64,000 nucleotides of DNA from Phenylobacterium sp. (GTDB taxonomy: Bacteria > Pseudomonadota > Alphaproteobacteria > Caulobacterales > Caulobacteraceae), in contig NZ_PNLB01000003.1 in the NCBI RefSeq assembly GCF_013822795.1, positions 124,001-188,000 of the forward strand. The letters run 5' to 3'. Shown here in pieces: positions 1 to 8,979 of the stretch. Both the position numbers and the translations under genes were made by a program. A model generated the notes under the pieces. It searched no databases, was not told the DNA's origin, and worked only from the letters and a program-made list of their open reading frames with translations. Positions within the stretch are counted from its first letter, which is position 1. Each line of letters opens with the position of its first letter.

Positions 1-71
1 CTTGCAGGAACCTCACAAGCGACCGAACCCCACCCTTACGGTCGCACCGGCGTAGACATCGTTGAGACCGT

Positions 72-184
72 AAGGACAAAAGTCCTGAACGCTTCGGACA
101 GAAATTCGCCGAGCTTGTCACCCGCAACCGTGAACCCGGGACAAAAACCCTCCTCACCGGGACATCAATTCTGACCCGTTACAC
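72..184 (+). repeat. IS-end-like array, copy 1
   Basis: Several spaced copies of a GGGACA/GGACAAAA-type motif are followed by ATTCTGACC and GTTACA. The same order and spacing recur at 54740-54852 in the same orientation, with most bases identical. Arrays of short repeats like this are typical of the transposase-binding ends of some insertion sequences, but no transposase is next to it. I read it as a remnant or solo end. Confidence 0.5.
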
Positions 185-186
185 GT

Positions 187-1188
187 CTAGAAGCGACCAG
201 CCTCAGGAGCCGTCACGGGCTCCATCGGCCATCGGACAGCGATGAGCTTCGAGCTGGCCATCTTGCTGACCGTCACCTGGTTAAACAGGTTCCCAGCTAG
301 AACCTCGACGGACCCATCGGGTAGGTCGCGAACGTAGAAGCCCACCATGCCGCCGCCGCTGTCGCCGCGCGTGAAGACGACAACCGCGCCGGGCTTCGCG
401 GTCTCAAGGGGCGTGCCCCACCTGGACCAGGACACTGCTTGGGCGGAGTTTGTTCCGGCGTATCCCGACTGCTTCATCACCCAGTTCGCGAACTGGCTGT
501 TCCAGGGAAACTCATCGCCAATCGCCCCTCCCCGCCCTTCGGGCGTCGAGGCGATGAACTCGATGATGCGAGGATTGGCGGCAGCCCCCGGGATTTCTTG
601 CACGCCGCGTTCCGCGAGGGCGACCTTAAGCCAGGGTGCCTGTTCCGCGCCTCGCTCCAAGATCTCAAGGGATTCGGCCGATACGGAGGGGGCGGCCGGC
701 GAACCGGCGTTGCCTGACGACACCGGCAGGTAGCCGCCTTCACCAGGCTGCCTGTTGTCCAGGTAGCGCTTCAGATCCCCGTTGGCGTCGCGGTACAGCC
801 CCATCCTGAGGAGCATCTCGAGATTTTCCGCAGCTTTGTCCGGGTCGCCGACCTTGATCATTTCCAGGACGCGGGCGTACTCGGCCTTGTCACGTTCCTG
901 CTCGCGAGCGGCGACGCCGTTCCAGTAGGCCACGGCCGCATTCCCGAAGGCGCCGATCGCTGCGGCGACGAGCGCGACCGTGAGAGGGTTCGACCACGAG
1001 GCCCAACGCGCCTGTCTTGTGCGCAGAGAGGCTTCGCTTTCGCGCAAGGCCATGTCGCGTTCGCGCAGCAGGTAGTCGCGTTCGTCCATGGACCGCCGTG
1101 CAATACGGTCGGACTCTTCGAGCGCCAAGCGCTCCCTTTCGAGATCCAGGCGCTCCCGCGCGGGCGTTTGATCGTCGGCCTCGCTCAT
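187..1188 (-). CDS. Membrane-anchored TIGR02594/NlpC-P60-like protein lacking its catalytic residues
   Basis: 333 aa. Residues 10-62 are a charged, Glu/Arg-rich predicted coiled coil. One membrane segment follows at about 68-88, then a linker, then a C-terminal domain (about 185-325) with the TIGR02594 pattern (ALAERGVQEIPG, GDEFPW, NWVM, AGN..NQVTVS). In that family the PW motif is normally followed by the catalytic Cys and a later GHVGFY supplies the His. Here these positions are Asn230 (PWNS) and Met281 (GGMVGFY), so peptidase activity is unlikely. The gene overlaps the upstream KAP NTPase by 4 bp (ATGA), so the two are probably translated together. It may be a membrane-tethered binding partner or sensor. 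The family call is firm; the role is inferred. Confidence 0.7.
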   Translation of the reverse strand: MSEADDQTPARERLDLERERLALEESDRIARRSMDERDYLLRERDMALRESEASLRTRQARWASWSNPLTVALVAAAIGAFGNAAVAYWNGVAAREQERDKAEYARVLEMIKVGDPDKAAENLEMLLRMGLYRDANGDLKRYLDNRQPGEGGYLPVSSGNAGSPAAPSVSAESLEILERGAEQAPWLKVALAERGVQEIPGAAANPRIIEFIASTPEGRGGAIGDEFPWNSQFANWVMKQSGYAGTNSAQAVSWSRWGTPLETAKPGAVVVFTRGDSGGGMVGFYVRDLPDGSVEVLAGNLFNQVTVSKMASSKLIAVRWPMEPVTAPEAGRF

Positions 1189-3686
1189 GGACCAATAAGT
1201 TCGGGCGTGGCGGGAGCGCCGGTCGTTGACGGCAGATTGATGCCCGCCAGCGCGATGGTCGACTCAATTCGTACGAGCCGAGCCGCCGCCAGCGCCGCGC
1301 TGACCTCGATGCCTTGTCGCGCGCCTGCTACCAGCTCGCTCAGATCCAGATGTTGCACGATCAGCCAGCCATCCTGCTCCTTGCTGAGTTCCGCGGTGAC
1401 CAGAACCGCCTCAAGCAGGCCGACATAGGTCGTCAATTCCTGGCAGATCGAGGCCGCACGATTTGCGTAGTCCTTTCCAGAGGCCCGCACTGCGCGCGCT
1501 TTATCGTTTAGGGCGTCGCAAGGCCCCTTGAGATCGGGAATCGAGGTCGCGCTCGAGAGTTGGGCAACGGCGTCGAGAAGGTCCGCAATCTCTGTTTCAT
1601 CGGCGGTCATGCGCAGCGCGACGGAGCTCGCGCGCACCTTGCTGTCGAGCTCCAGCCGAGCCAACTGGCTTGCGGCGGCGGCGACGTTGAGACCCGCGGG
1701 CTCGGCGTCGGCCAGCTCAAGCACCAGGCGCGCATAGCGGATCAGGTCGCGCGGCAAGCCCCCTGAGAGCATGTGACAGAGTTGAACGAAAGGTTCCGGG
1801 AAGCGGACGATGCGCCGCGCAAGAAGCTCGCGTGATGCGGCGAGCTCGCCGTAGGTCACAAGGCAGACGTCGTCGAACGCGCTGTCGAAGGCGTCACGAA
1901 ATCCGAGCCCGCGGCGCTCGAAGGCGCTCAGCGCGTGTTCGGACACCGAAATCAGATAGAAGCAGCGGGGAATCCCAAACACCGACTTGACGCCGTTGAG
2001 GAACTTCTCGGCCTCCTGCGCCGACCGCAGCTTGTCGAGCTCGTCGATGCCGATGATCACGCTGCCGTATTCGTTGGCCAGGAGCTCGACGAACCGGCGG
2101 AAGCGCTCGACCAGTTCCGGCAGGCTTTCGGCCTGCTGGGAAATCGACATGCCGCCTGTGATGGCCGCTTCGAGGCCGACAGGCGCCTTGAGTCCGCCCG
2201 ACCAGCCCGAGGTGTAGCTGCGCTGAAATTGGATGTTGCGTAATTCGACGAGCGACCGCTCGACGATGTGACTCGCGCCTTCGCTGGTCGCCATGGCGCG
2301 CCGTGGTAAGCGGCGGGACAGACGTAGCGGAATGGCGATGGCGGCGCCGAACGTAAGGCAGGTCAGTCCGAGGAATATGAACGGTCCTGGGACGAAACCC
2401 AGAACTTCGGACAAGGCTCGCGATTGAGCTGGCGATCTTGCCGCAGCCCCGGGCGCTGGGTTCGGCTGGGGCTGGGCGGGCGGACTCGTCTTCGGCCGGG
2501 CTACGGCGGGCGCTGCACTTTGAGCGAGGGCCGGCGCGACTGGCGTTGTCGCCTGGTCCAGCGCTGCGACATTGAGCTGAACCACGAACGCCGCGAGCCC
2601 AAATCCCAAGACCGTGAAGATGGCGCCTACCGCCAGCAGTAGATCGCCGAGGCCCCGCGCATACCCCTTAAGCGTGGTTTTCTGCCACGATTGAAACTCC
2701 GCCAGGACATCCTGATCAAGGGTTCCTCTCTGTCCCCATCCCTCCACTTTCAGCACCTCGCGGCACAGGCTGGAGAACAAGTGAAGGAGGAAGTCGCGGC
2801 CCTCGTATTCCACCGGCGCGGCCGTCCGGATGGCGAGCCGCCGCCCTGGTCCATGCTCGGCGTCCGATGTGCAGATCGACGCCAAAAGGGTGCTCTTGCC
2901 GACCCCACGGGGTCCGCTGATGCCCAGGCTGGCGCCCGGAAGCTCATGAATTCTACGCAGGATTTGCGCCCGGGCCGCCGTCGGGACTTCATGCCCTGGT
3001 CCCGGAACTTCCGACAGACCGGTGCTTCTCGTCACCAGCCGTGAGCCGATGTTCTTCTCCCCGCGTGGGTCGACGACGATAGATGCGTTGTAACCATGCC
3101 TCTGCAGGTCATTCAGGAACAGGCTGATGTGTTCGCGCATCACCCTGCCGGCGGCCTCCGCCTCGGCCGCGCGCGTCTGTTTTTCGTCCTCCTCGAGTTC
3201 GTGCAATCCCAGACTGCCACGGAGTTTGCGGCGCAGCCGTGGCAGGCGAAACGCGAGGCTGTATAGGATCCAGACCAAGGCGATGCTCGTCGCGGCCAGA
3301 ACGCTCCAGAGAATGCGGACGGCCCAGCCGCCGGTCCAAGGTCGCGGCCACGTTCTCGCCATCTGCTCGAGAATCGGCCAGTCGCGCCATGTGGCAAGGC
3401 CGAGGAGAGCCCCAAAGACCAGGAAGATCAGAATGACGAACCCGAGAAGAGCGAGCACGCCGCCGTCGTCGCTCCGCGCCTGAAGTTCGCCGAGCCGCAA
3501 GTCGAGAGCTCGCCGGGCTTCGGCGTGGCGCGTCCGCACGGCGGCCAACTCATCCGCGATATCCTTGGCCCGTTGGGCCATCGCTCGCCGCAGGTCGTGA
3601 TGGCCGAGACTCAGTCCCTGAGCCGCTAAGGCGTCCTCAAGCGCAGTGTCGCCGGACAGTCTGTCCAGGATCGCATCGGTAGACAT
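1185..3686 (-). CDS. KAP-type P-loop NTPase with membrane segments inside the NTPase domain
   Basis: 833 aa. Two membrane helices (about 77-98 and 122-146) precede the P-loop (GPRGVGKST, 258-266). Two more helices (about 347-370 and 432-455), joined by a Pro/Ala-rich loop, lie between Walker A and the Walker B strand (VIIGIDELDKL, about 543-553). Membrane helices inserted between Walker A and B are the hallmark of KAP NTPases (Kidins220/ARMS and PifA); PifA excludes phage T7. The region after Walker B (SVSEHALSAF, SGGLPRDLIRYARL) fits sensor and lid elements of the same class. It is the first gene of a two-gene unit with the dead peptidase-like protein. It is likely the nucleotide-dependent core of the cluster, acting at the inner membrane. 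A STAND NTPase is less likely because of the helix insertion. Confidence 0.75.
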   Translation of the reverse strand: MSTDAILDRLSGDTALEDALAAQGLSLGHHDLRRAMAQRAKDIADELAAVRTRHAEARRALDLRLGELQARSDDGGVLALLGFVILIFLVFGALLGLATWRDWPILEQMARTWPRPWTGGWAVRILWSVLAATSIALVWILYSLAFRLPRLRRKLRGSLGLHELEEDEKQTRAAEAEAAGRVMREHISLFLNDLQRHGYNASIVVDPRGEKNIGSRLVTRSTGLSEVPGPGHEVPTAARAQILRRIHELPGASLGISGPRGVGKSTLLASICTSDAEHGPGRRLAIRTAAPVEYEGRDFLLHLFSSLCREVLKVEGWGQRGTLDQDVLAEFQSWQKTTLKGYARGLGDLLLAVGAIFTVLGFGLAAFVVQLNVAALDQATTPVAPALAQSAAPAVARPKTSPPAQPQPNPAPGAAARSPAQSRALSEVLGFVPGPFIFLGLTCLTFGAAIAIPLRLSRRLPRRAMATSEGASHIVERSLVELRNIQFQRSYTSGWSGGLKAPVGLEAAITGGMSISQQAESLPELVERFRRFVELLANEYGSVIIGIDELDKLRSAQEAEKFLNGVKSVFGIPRCFYLISVSEHALSAFERRGLGFRDAFDSAFDDVCLVTYGELAASRELLARRIVRFPEPFVQLCHMLSGGLPRDLIRYARLVLELADAEPAGLNVAAAASQLARLELDSKVRASSVALRMTADETEIADLLDAVAQLSSATSIPDLKGPCDALNDKARAVRASGKDYANRAASICQELTTYVGLLEAVLVTAELSKEQDGWLIVQHLDLSELVAGARQGIEVSAALAAARLVRIESTIALAGINLPSTTGAPATPELIGP

Positions 3687-3939
3687 GCCGCCGTTCCCCC
3701 ATGCTGGTTATGCTGGCTGCGCGACGCGCCCCGCTACCCAGAATTCTCGCCTCGAACCTAGCGCGCGATCAGCAGCGGTCTCAAAATCTCTAGCAAGTCG
3801 CGCCGAGGGGCCAGCCGGCCTCGAGAACGTACGGTGGTCGTCGGCGTTGGAGACACGGCCCCCAGTGTTCCCATCGCGGGCAAATGGAGACCGCTCTTGG
3901 ACCGCTCGAGAAGCAGGCCCCGCGATCGGCGCGGTTGGC

Positions 3940-5478
3940 TCAAAGCAACCATTCTCCGAGTTTGCGAGCGGTCGGCTCTGCGCCGAAATAGATCGTGTGA
4001 TAGACGTCTTCTCCATCGCCGAAGGCGAAGGTCCGCGTAGTGTCGAGCCGGGCCTGGCGCGAGCCCAGGAAGGTCATCGAGCTGGTGTCGACCACCAGAT
4101 CGTTCGCCCCCCCGAAAAGCTGATTGGTCACGCGGTCCTTGACCATCTGGGCCAGTTCCTTCGTCACGCCCATCTCTGCGTCGAACTGGGCGACGAAGTT
4201 GGATGTGACCGCGTGGTAGAGCGGCGATGGTCCTGTCTCCTTCGCCGCATTCAGTCGCGTGACAAGCGGGCTTGAAGGCCGCATCGCCGCAAGGCCCGGC
4301 ACGTGGTTCATGGTGATCGCGACGGTCGAGAAGTACTGCACGAACTGGCCGATGGTCTTGAGGGTGTAGCTGATCGCCGGCGTCAGTTCGGGCCGCCCCG
4401 CCAGCAAACTCACGGCGCGTCCCGCCGCGATGGCCGCGTTGGTGTAGAGGTCGATCAGGGTACGCCAGTGCTCGGGTTCTGCCAGGTTGGTACCGCGATT
4501 GGTGCAGCCCACGAACACCGCCTTGCCCAGCTTGAGGTCAGGCCGTTCAGCCGGAACTAGCGTCTCCAGCCACTCGCGCAACACCAAGCCGCCGCGGCTG
4601 TAGCCGATGGCGTCGACCTCGGCGCCCTTCGGCAGGACGCCATGCAGAGCGGCCGACATGGCCTGCGCATTGGCCTCGGGAGACTCGGCCAGGGTGCGGT
4701 GATCGAAGCCGAGGACAGCGTCGTAGCGGCCGTAAAGGTCTTGCAGGAAATCCCTGCCAGCCTGCGAGGCCGTCAGTTGCCCAAAGCTGCCTTCAGTGGT
4801 CGAGAAGGTCCCGTGCACCAGCAACAGCACCCGCTTGGCGGCCAAGCCGGACACCGCGCCCAGCCGAGGCGCCTGCCCGCCGACGCGCCACTTGGTCGGA
4901 TCCTGGCCCTCGACGCTCAGCAGTCCAGGCGCCAGATCACCTTCGACCTTCTCGATCACCCAGTCTTCGATCTTGGCTACGGTGAACTTCAGCACCCGCG
5001 CTTTCAGCCCGCCCTTGGCGCGCTTGGTCAGCCAGTTGAGCAGCGGGTTCGCCCGCAGGACGTCCCAGGAAATCGCCGGTCCGACCGGAGCCTCGCCAAG
5101 GACAAAGACCAGCTCGGCGCCTTCCACCTCGGCGATGCCTAGACTGCTGCTCGAGAGGCGACGCTGCGGCATCGCCCAGGCGAACACCCCGTCATCGCCT
5201 TCAACCAGGATGACGGCGCTCTCCGTCGGCCCGACCGGCACCCGCACCACGGTTGGCGCGCCGACCTCTCCGTCAGCCGCGAGCGGCCCGCGCTCGGCCT
5301 GCCCCACCAGGCTGAAGGTCGCCGCGCCCTTGAATCCGGCGTCGCTCAGGGCATTGGGCAGGACGCCCTCATCGCCAGCGGCGCCGAATCCCAGTTCAGC
5401 GGAAGCGGCGACACGGGCCACGCGTACGCCTGGCGGAGCATCAATCTGTACGCCCGCGCCCACAACCACAGTCGCCAT
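3940..5478 (-). CDS. Esterase-like alpha/beta hydrolase (DUF7379 / PGAP1-LCAT type)
   Basis: 512 aa. The N-terminal ~200 residues are beta-rich and not recognised. The hydrolase domain begins at LLLVHGTF (about 218-225, oxyanion loop). It has a GYSRGG nucleophile elbow (Ser294), a candidate acid Asp460/464 in ANDLVVD, and a candidate His494 in VYHTIY, so the triad looks intact. There is no signal peptide, so it is probably cytoplasmic. It is transcribed leftward from the divergent promoter region before 5602, about 250 bp upstream of the KAP gene. Hydrolases of this type are found beside CHAT, MBL and NTPase genes in predicted conflict systems (family knowledge). The substrate is unknown. Confidence 0.65.
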   Translation of the reverse strand: MATVVVGAGVQIDAPPGVRVARVAASAELGFGAAGDEGVLPNALSDAGFKGAATFSLVGQAERGPLAADGEVGAPTVVRVPVGPTESAVILVEGDDGVFAWAMPQRRLSSSSLGIAEVEGAELVFVLGEAPVGPAISWDVLRANPLLNWLTKRAKGGLKARVLKFTVAKIEDWVIEKVEGDLAPGLLSVEGQDPTKWRVGGQAPRLGAVSGLAAKRVLLLVHGTFSTTEGSFGQLTASQAGRDFLQDLYGRYDAVLGFDHRTLAESPEANAQAMSAALHGVLPKGAEVDAIGYSRGGLVLREWLETLVPAERPDLKLGKAVFVGCTNRGTNLAEPEHWRTLIDLYTNAAIAAGRAVSLLAGRPELTPAISYTLKTIGQFVQYFSTVAITMNHVPGLAAMRPSSPLVTRLNAAKETGPSPLYHAVTSNFVAQFDAEMGVTKELAQMVKDRVTNQLFGGANDLVVDTSSMTFLGSRQARLDTTRTFAFGDGEDVYHTIYFGAEPTARKLGEWLL

Positions 5479-5505
5479 GTCCGCTCCCCCAGGCCGAGCC
5501 GCCTC

Positions 5506-5530
5506 ATCAACCCAACGCTGTAGGGTTGAT
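5506..5530. promoter_or_regulatory. Dyad in the divergent promoter region
   Basis: Perfect 8-bp arms ATCAACCC (5506-5513) and GGGTTGAT (5523-5530) lie between the leftward esterase gene and the rightward peptidase gene. The AT-richer tract after the right arm could hold promoter elements. A shared operator controlling both halves of the cluster is plausible, but no regulator gene lies in the cluster. Confidence 0.35.
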
Positions 5531-5601
5531 AAACTAAATCATTGCGAAAGTCTCGCGTTCGTTGAACTCTGGTACGCATGGCGAACTTGGGGGAGTTCAG
5601 C

Positions 5602-7506
5602 ATGTCGATGCGAGCTCAAGGCGGAATTCAGCGGAGCTATCCGACGCCCGCGATGCGACGCTTTCGCGTCTACGCCTTCGATCCCCTGGCGTCGATGGCG
5701 ACCGAGTCGGCCAGCTTCAACCACGCGGTGATCGCGCTTCCCTGGGAGGAGCCCTGGGAGGAGCCGCTTAGTCCAGGCCCGAGCGGCGAATATCTTGAAG
5801 TCGTCGACTTCGACCCGGCGAGCGGCCGCTTCTACGCCCCGCTCGATCCTCTCGATCCGGTTCTGCTCGCCCAGGACGGCCTGCCCCCCTCGGAAGGCCG
5901 CCCGCAGTTCCATCAACAGATGGTCTACGCCGTGGCGATGCGGACGATCCGCAACTTCGAGCGGGCCATGGGCCGCAAGGTGCTCTGGTCGCCCAACTGG
6001 GACCAGACCCGCCTTGGCCGCCCAGTCCCGATCTATGTTCAGAAACTGCGGCTCTACCCTCACGCTTTCCGGCACAACAACGCCTATTACAGTCCCCAGA
6101 AGAAGGCGGTGCTGTTCGGCTATTTCCAGGCCAAGTCCAAGGAGGGCTCGCGCAGCCTGCCCGGCGCCTGGGTGTTCGCCGCCCTCTCGCACGACATCAT
6201 CGCCCATGAGATCACCCACGCGATCCTGGACGGCACGCATACCCGCTTCATCGAGCGCTCCAGCCCGGACGCCCCGGCCTTCCATGAGGCCTTTGCCGAC
6301 GTGGTCGCGCTGCTGCAGCATTTCACGATGCGTGAGGTCGTGGCCGCGCACCTGGCGCGCAGCCGCGGAGTGCTGCGCCTGCGCAGCCTGCTGACGGGTC
6401 TGGCCCGCCAGTTCAACGACGCCCGCGGACGCGCCGGGGCGATGCGGGAGGGGGTCGACGGGACCGACGAGAGCGCTTCGCCGGTCGTGGGCGCCTATGC
6501 CGGCGAGCGCGAAGCGCATGCACGCGGCGCACACCTGGTCGCCGCGGTTTTCGACGGATTTCTGACCATCTTCGAGCAGCGCTCGGCCGACTTGCTGCGC
6601 CTTGCGGGCGGCTCCCCGGGGACGGAACTGCATCCTGACCTGATCGCGCGCCTCGCCAAGGAGGCGACAAAGGTCGCCGACCAGATGCTGCGGATCTGCG
6701 TGCGCGCGCTGGACTACATGCCTCCGGTGGACCCAAGGTTCGGAGAGTTCCTCCGGGCCATGATCACCGCGGACGCCGATCTCGTGCCGGACGATCCGAT
6801 GCACTACCGGGTCGCCATCGCCGCGGCCTTCAGGCGCCGGGGCATTCTCCCCGACGGGACCGCCTCCATGGCACCCGACAGCCTGAAATGGGAAAGCCCC
6901 GAAGACATAGACGCGCGTGAAGGCCGGTGTCGGTTCGACGAAAGCGTCGAGCTCGACATCCAGCCGAAGTTCGAGCGCTACGAAATCTGGCGCCAGGCGC
7001 AGGTCAATCGCATGCGAGTCCAAGCCTGGCTTGATGTCCCCTCTCCCCTGGACCCCATGTGGGAGCGGCGCATGGGGGTGGCGCTCACCGGCGCGACCTG
7101 GGCGCGGAACCTGCAGACCATACCGCTCGGCCCCGATCGCCTCCCCAAGCTCGACGTTCATTCGGTGCGGCTGGCCAGGCGCGCCGGTCCGGATGGGCAG
7201 GACCTCCGACAAATCATCATCGAGGTGACGCAGGACCGTCGCGCCTTCTTCGATCCCGCCGAGCAGGAGGCCGCCGATCGCGGCGCCCAGGGCGCGCGCG
7301 CCGACCAGGACTTCTGGTTCCGAGGCGGCTGTACGATGGTCGTGGACCCGCGCGACTGGTCCATTCGCTATGTCGTGCGAAAGCGCATCGACGACAATCG
7401 ACGCCTCGCCCAGCAACGCGACTACATGCTCGATCGCGACGTCCCGCCGGCCTCGCGCGTCGGGCTCGAAAGCGACGAGCCGTTCGCCTTCCTGCACGAG
7501 GTTTGA
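5602..7506 (+). CDS. M4-like (gluzincin) zinc metallopeptidase
   Basis: 634 aa from the ATG at 5602, preceded by a GGGGGAG ribosome-binding site; an in-frame ATG at 5578 lacks one. The zinc motif is HEITH (202-206). After 23 residues it is followed by FHEAFAD, giving third ligand Glu229 and Asp233, the ExxxD arrangement of thermolysin-like (M4) peptidases. There is no signal peptide or propeptide, unlike secreted M4 enzymes, so it probably acts in the cytoplasm. A C-terminal ~250-residue region is unassigned. It is followed 3 bp later by the dead MBL-fold gene. All zinc-site residues are present, so this is likely an active enzyme of the cluster. Confidence 0.7.
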   Translation: MSMRAQGGIQRSYPTPAMRRFRVYAFDPLASMATESASFNHAVIALPWEEPWEEPLSPGPSGEYLEVVDFDPASGRFYAPLDPLDPVLLAQDGLPPSEGRPQFHQQMVYAVAMRTIRNFERAMGRKVLWSPNWDQTRLGRPVPIYVQKLRLYPHAFRHNNAYYSPQKKAVLFGYFQAKSKEGSRSLPGAWVFAALSHDIIAHEITHAILDGTHTRFIERSSPDAPAFHEAFADVVALLQHFTMREVVAAHLARSRGVLRLRSLLTGLARQFNDARGRAGAMREGVDGTDESASPVVGAYAGEREAHARGAHLVAAVFDGFLTIFEQRSADLLRLAGGSPGTELHPDLIARLAKEATKVADQMLRICVRALDYMPPVDPRFGEFLRAMITADADLVPDDPMHYRVAIAAAFRRRGILPDGTASMAPDSLKWESPEDIDAREGRCRFDESVELDIQPKFERYEIWRQAQVNRMRVQAWLDVPSPLDPMWERRMGVALTGATWARNLQTIPLGPDRLPKLDVHSVRLARRAGPDGQDLRQIIIEVTQDRRAFFDPAEQEAADRGAQGARADQDFWFRGGCTMVVDPRDWSIRYVVRKRIDDNRRLAQQRDYMLDRDVPPASRVGLESDEPFAFLHEV

Positions 7507-7509
7507 CCC

Positions 7510-8979
7510 ATGGCCTCCACGACTGAAGGGCTGCCTCGCCTGCGCGTCTACCGCGGACTGGGCGGCGAGTGCTTCCTGCTCACCCTGCCAGGATCGCAGG
7601 ACCAGCGGCCCCGTCAGGTGCTGATCGGCTTTGGCTGCGCGCCAGATCGCGCGCCAGCGGCCCGGGAAGCGGCCAAGAACATCATGGAGGAAACCGGCGG
7701 CGAACTCGACCTCCTCATCCTTGCGAGCCGCGCCGACCGGCAGGCCGGAGGTTTCGCCGCAGCCAGCCGCCAGCTCAAGGGCCTGAAGGTCCGGGAGATC
7801 TGGACGGGCTGGCCGTTGTCGCCTTTCGACCGCGATCCCGAGGTCGAGACGCTGTCCCGCCAATGGAAGACCGCGGCGAAAGCCCGCGACCGGCGCGAAC
7901 GCGAGGACCCCTTGGCGATTAGGGCCGACGACCTCGGGACCTCCGATCCCTGGGGACCGTTCGATGCGAGCAGCGATCCAAGTCTAGCCATGATCTTCAA
8001 CGACGTAGGTCCGGCCCGCACCCGCTGGCTGCAGCCGGGCGAGACGGTCCGCATGAGCGCCGGCTTTCAGGCCGAGGTGCTCGCGCCGCCCCGCGCCTCC
8101 CAGCGGCTTTTCCGCGCCAAGCCGCGAGCCGATGAGAGGCTGGAGGCCGACGGCGGCTGGACGCCGCTGGATCTGGCCGAGAACCTGGTCGCAGCAGCCG
8201 GCGGCGGCGAAGCCATTCCAGGCAGCGGCGGTGGAGCGCTGTTTCCCAGAAGCGCGACCGACAGTCCGAGCGGCGATCCCGTCATTCCAGGCAGCGGCGG
8301 GGGCGCCGTGATCCTCGCCCCGCCCGCCAGCCGGCCTGCGCCGGCCGCGCCCGCCCCGGCCGATCTGCTCACCGAACCCTTTTCTCCCGCCTATCATGGC
8401 CTCGACCAGGCGACGGTCGCGGCGGCGACCGCGCGGTTATCCCCTCTGCCCAAGGGGGTCGATCCTGCAGCTGCGTGGCTGAACGAGCGCTACCTGCAGA
8501 CCGACACTTGGCGGAAGATCGACTACGAGTGGCTGCAAGTCGGATCAACGATCGGCCTGCAGATGGACGCGGCCAGCGACAACGCTTCGCTGGTGGTCGC
8601 CCTTGAGCTCTCCCGGCTGATCGGATCCCAAAGCGCCTGCCGTCTCCTATTCACTGCCGACGCGAGGGCCGGTAGCTGGCTGTCGTGGGCCGACCAGACC
8701 TATGCCATGGGCGACCTCGCCCAACTGCTGCCGTCCGTCCAGTTGGTGACCTTGGGCGCTCTGCACAACGACGACGCTGAAATTGTCCTCAGCCGTCTGA
8801 GGATGGCGCAACTGCAGGGCCTGGTGGTGGTTGCCACGGCGCAGCTCCCCCCCCGGCTCGCGCAAGGCCTGGCAGTCGGCGGCGCCCTGGTGATCGAGGC
8901 CGCGCGGGCCAAGGGCGCCGACGCCCCCTGGGTGGATGTCGCGCTCCACCCTGACGACGTGGAGGTCCAGGCCCCATGA
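7510..8979 (+). CDS. Metallo-beta-lactamase-fold protein without metal ligands
   Basis: 489 aa. The frame of a ComEC/Rec2-like MBL domain is readable: an N-terminal strand (VYRGLGGECFLLTLP), a strand ending LIGFG where LIDCG is usual, a core strand LDLLILA, a later SLVVALEL and LLFTADA strand pair, then LVTLGALHN. The HxHxDH signature is replaced: the ligand positions read Ser73, Ala75, Arg77 and Gln78. The usual HHGS motif reads ALHN. The protein therefore probably does not bind metals. A low-complexity linker (about 235-285) carries two copies of IPGSGGGA. The start lies 3 bp after the peptidase stop and the end overlaps the next gene by 4 bp (ATGA). It may be a regulatory or scaffold subunit. 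Confidence 0.65.
   Translation: MASTTEGLPRLRVYRGLGGECFLLTLPGSQDQRPRQVLIGFGCAPDRAPAAREAAKNIMEETGGELDLLILASRADRQAGGFAAASRQLKGLKVREIWTGWPLSPFDRDPEVETLSRQWKTAAKARDRREREDPLAIRADDLGTSDPWGPFDASSDPSLAMIFNDVGPARTRWLQPGETVRMSAGFQAEVLAPPRASQRLFRAKPRADERLEADGGWTPLDLAENLVAAAGGGEAIPGSGGGALFPRSATDSPSGDPVIPGSGGGAVILAPPASRPAPAAPAPADLLTEPFSPAYHGLDQATVAAATARLSPLPKGVDPAAAWLNERYLQTDTWRKIDYEWLQVGSTIGLQMDAASDNASLVVALELSRLIGSQSACRLLFTADARAGSWLSWADQTYAMGDLAQLLPSVQLVTLGALHNDDAEIVLSRLRMAQLQGLVVVATAQLPPRLAQGLAVGGALVIEAARAKGADAPWVDVALHPDDVEVQAP

Noticed and set aside
1185..3686. STAND NTPase with effector-associated domain
   Set aside because: Membrane helices lie between Walker A and Walker B, the KAP arrangement, and no TPR or WD repeats follow.
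5539..7863. 774-codon open frame antisense to the zinc peptidase gene
   Set aside because: It mirrors the codon pattern of the real gene in high-GC DNA, has no ribosome-binding site and no recognisable motif.
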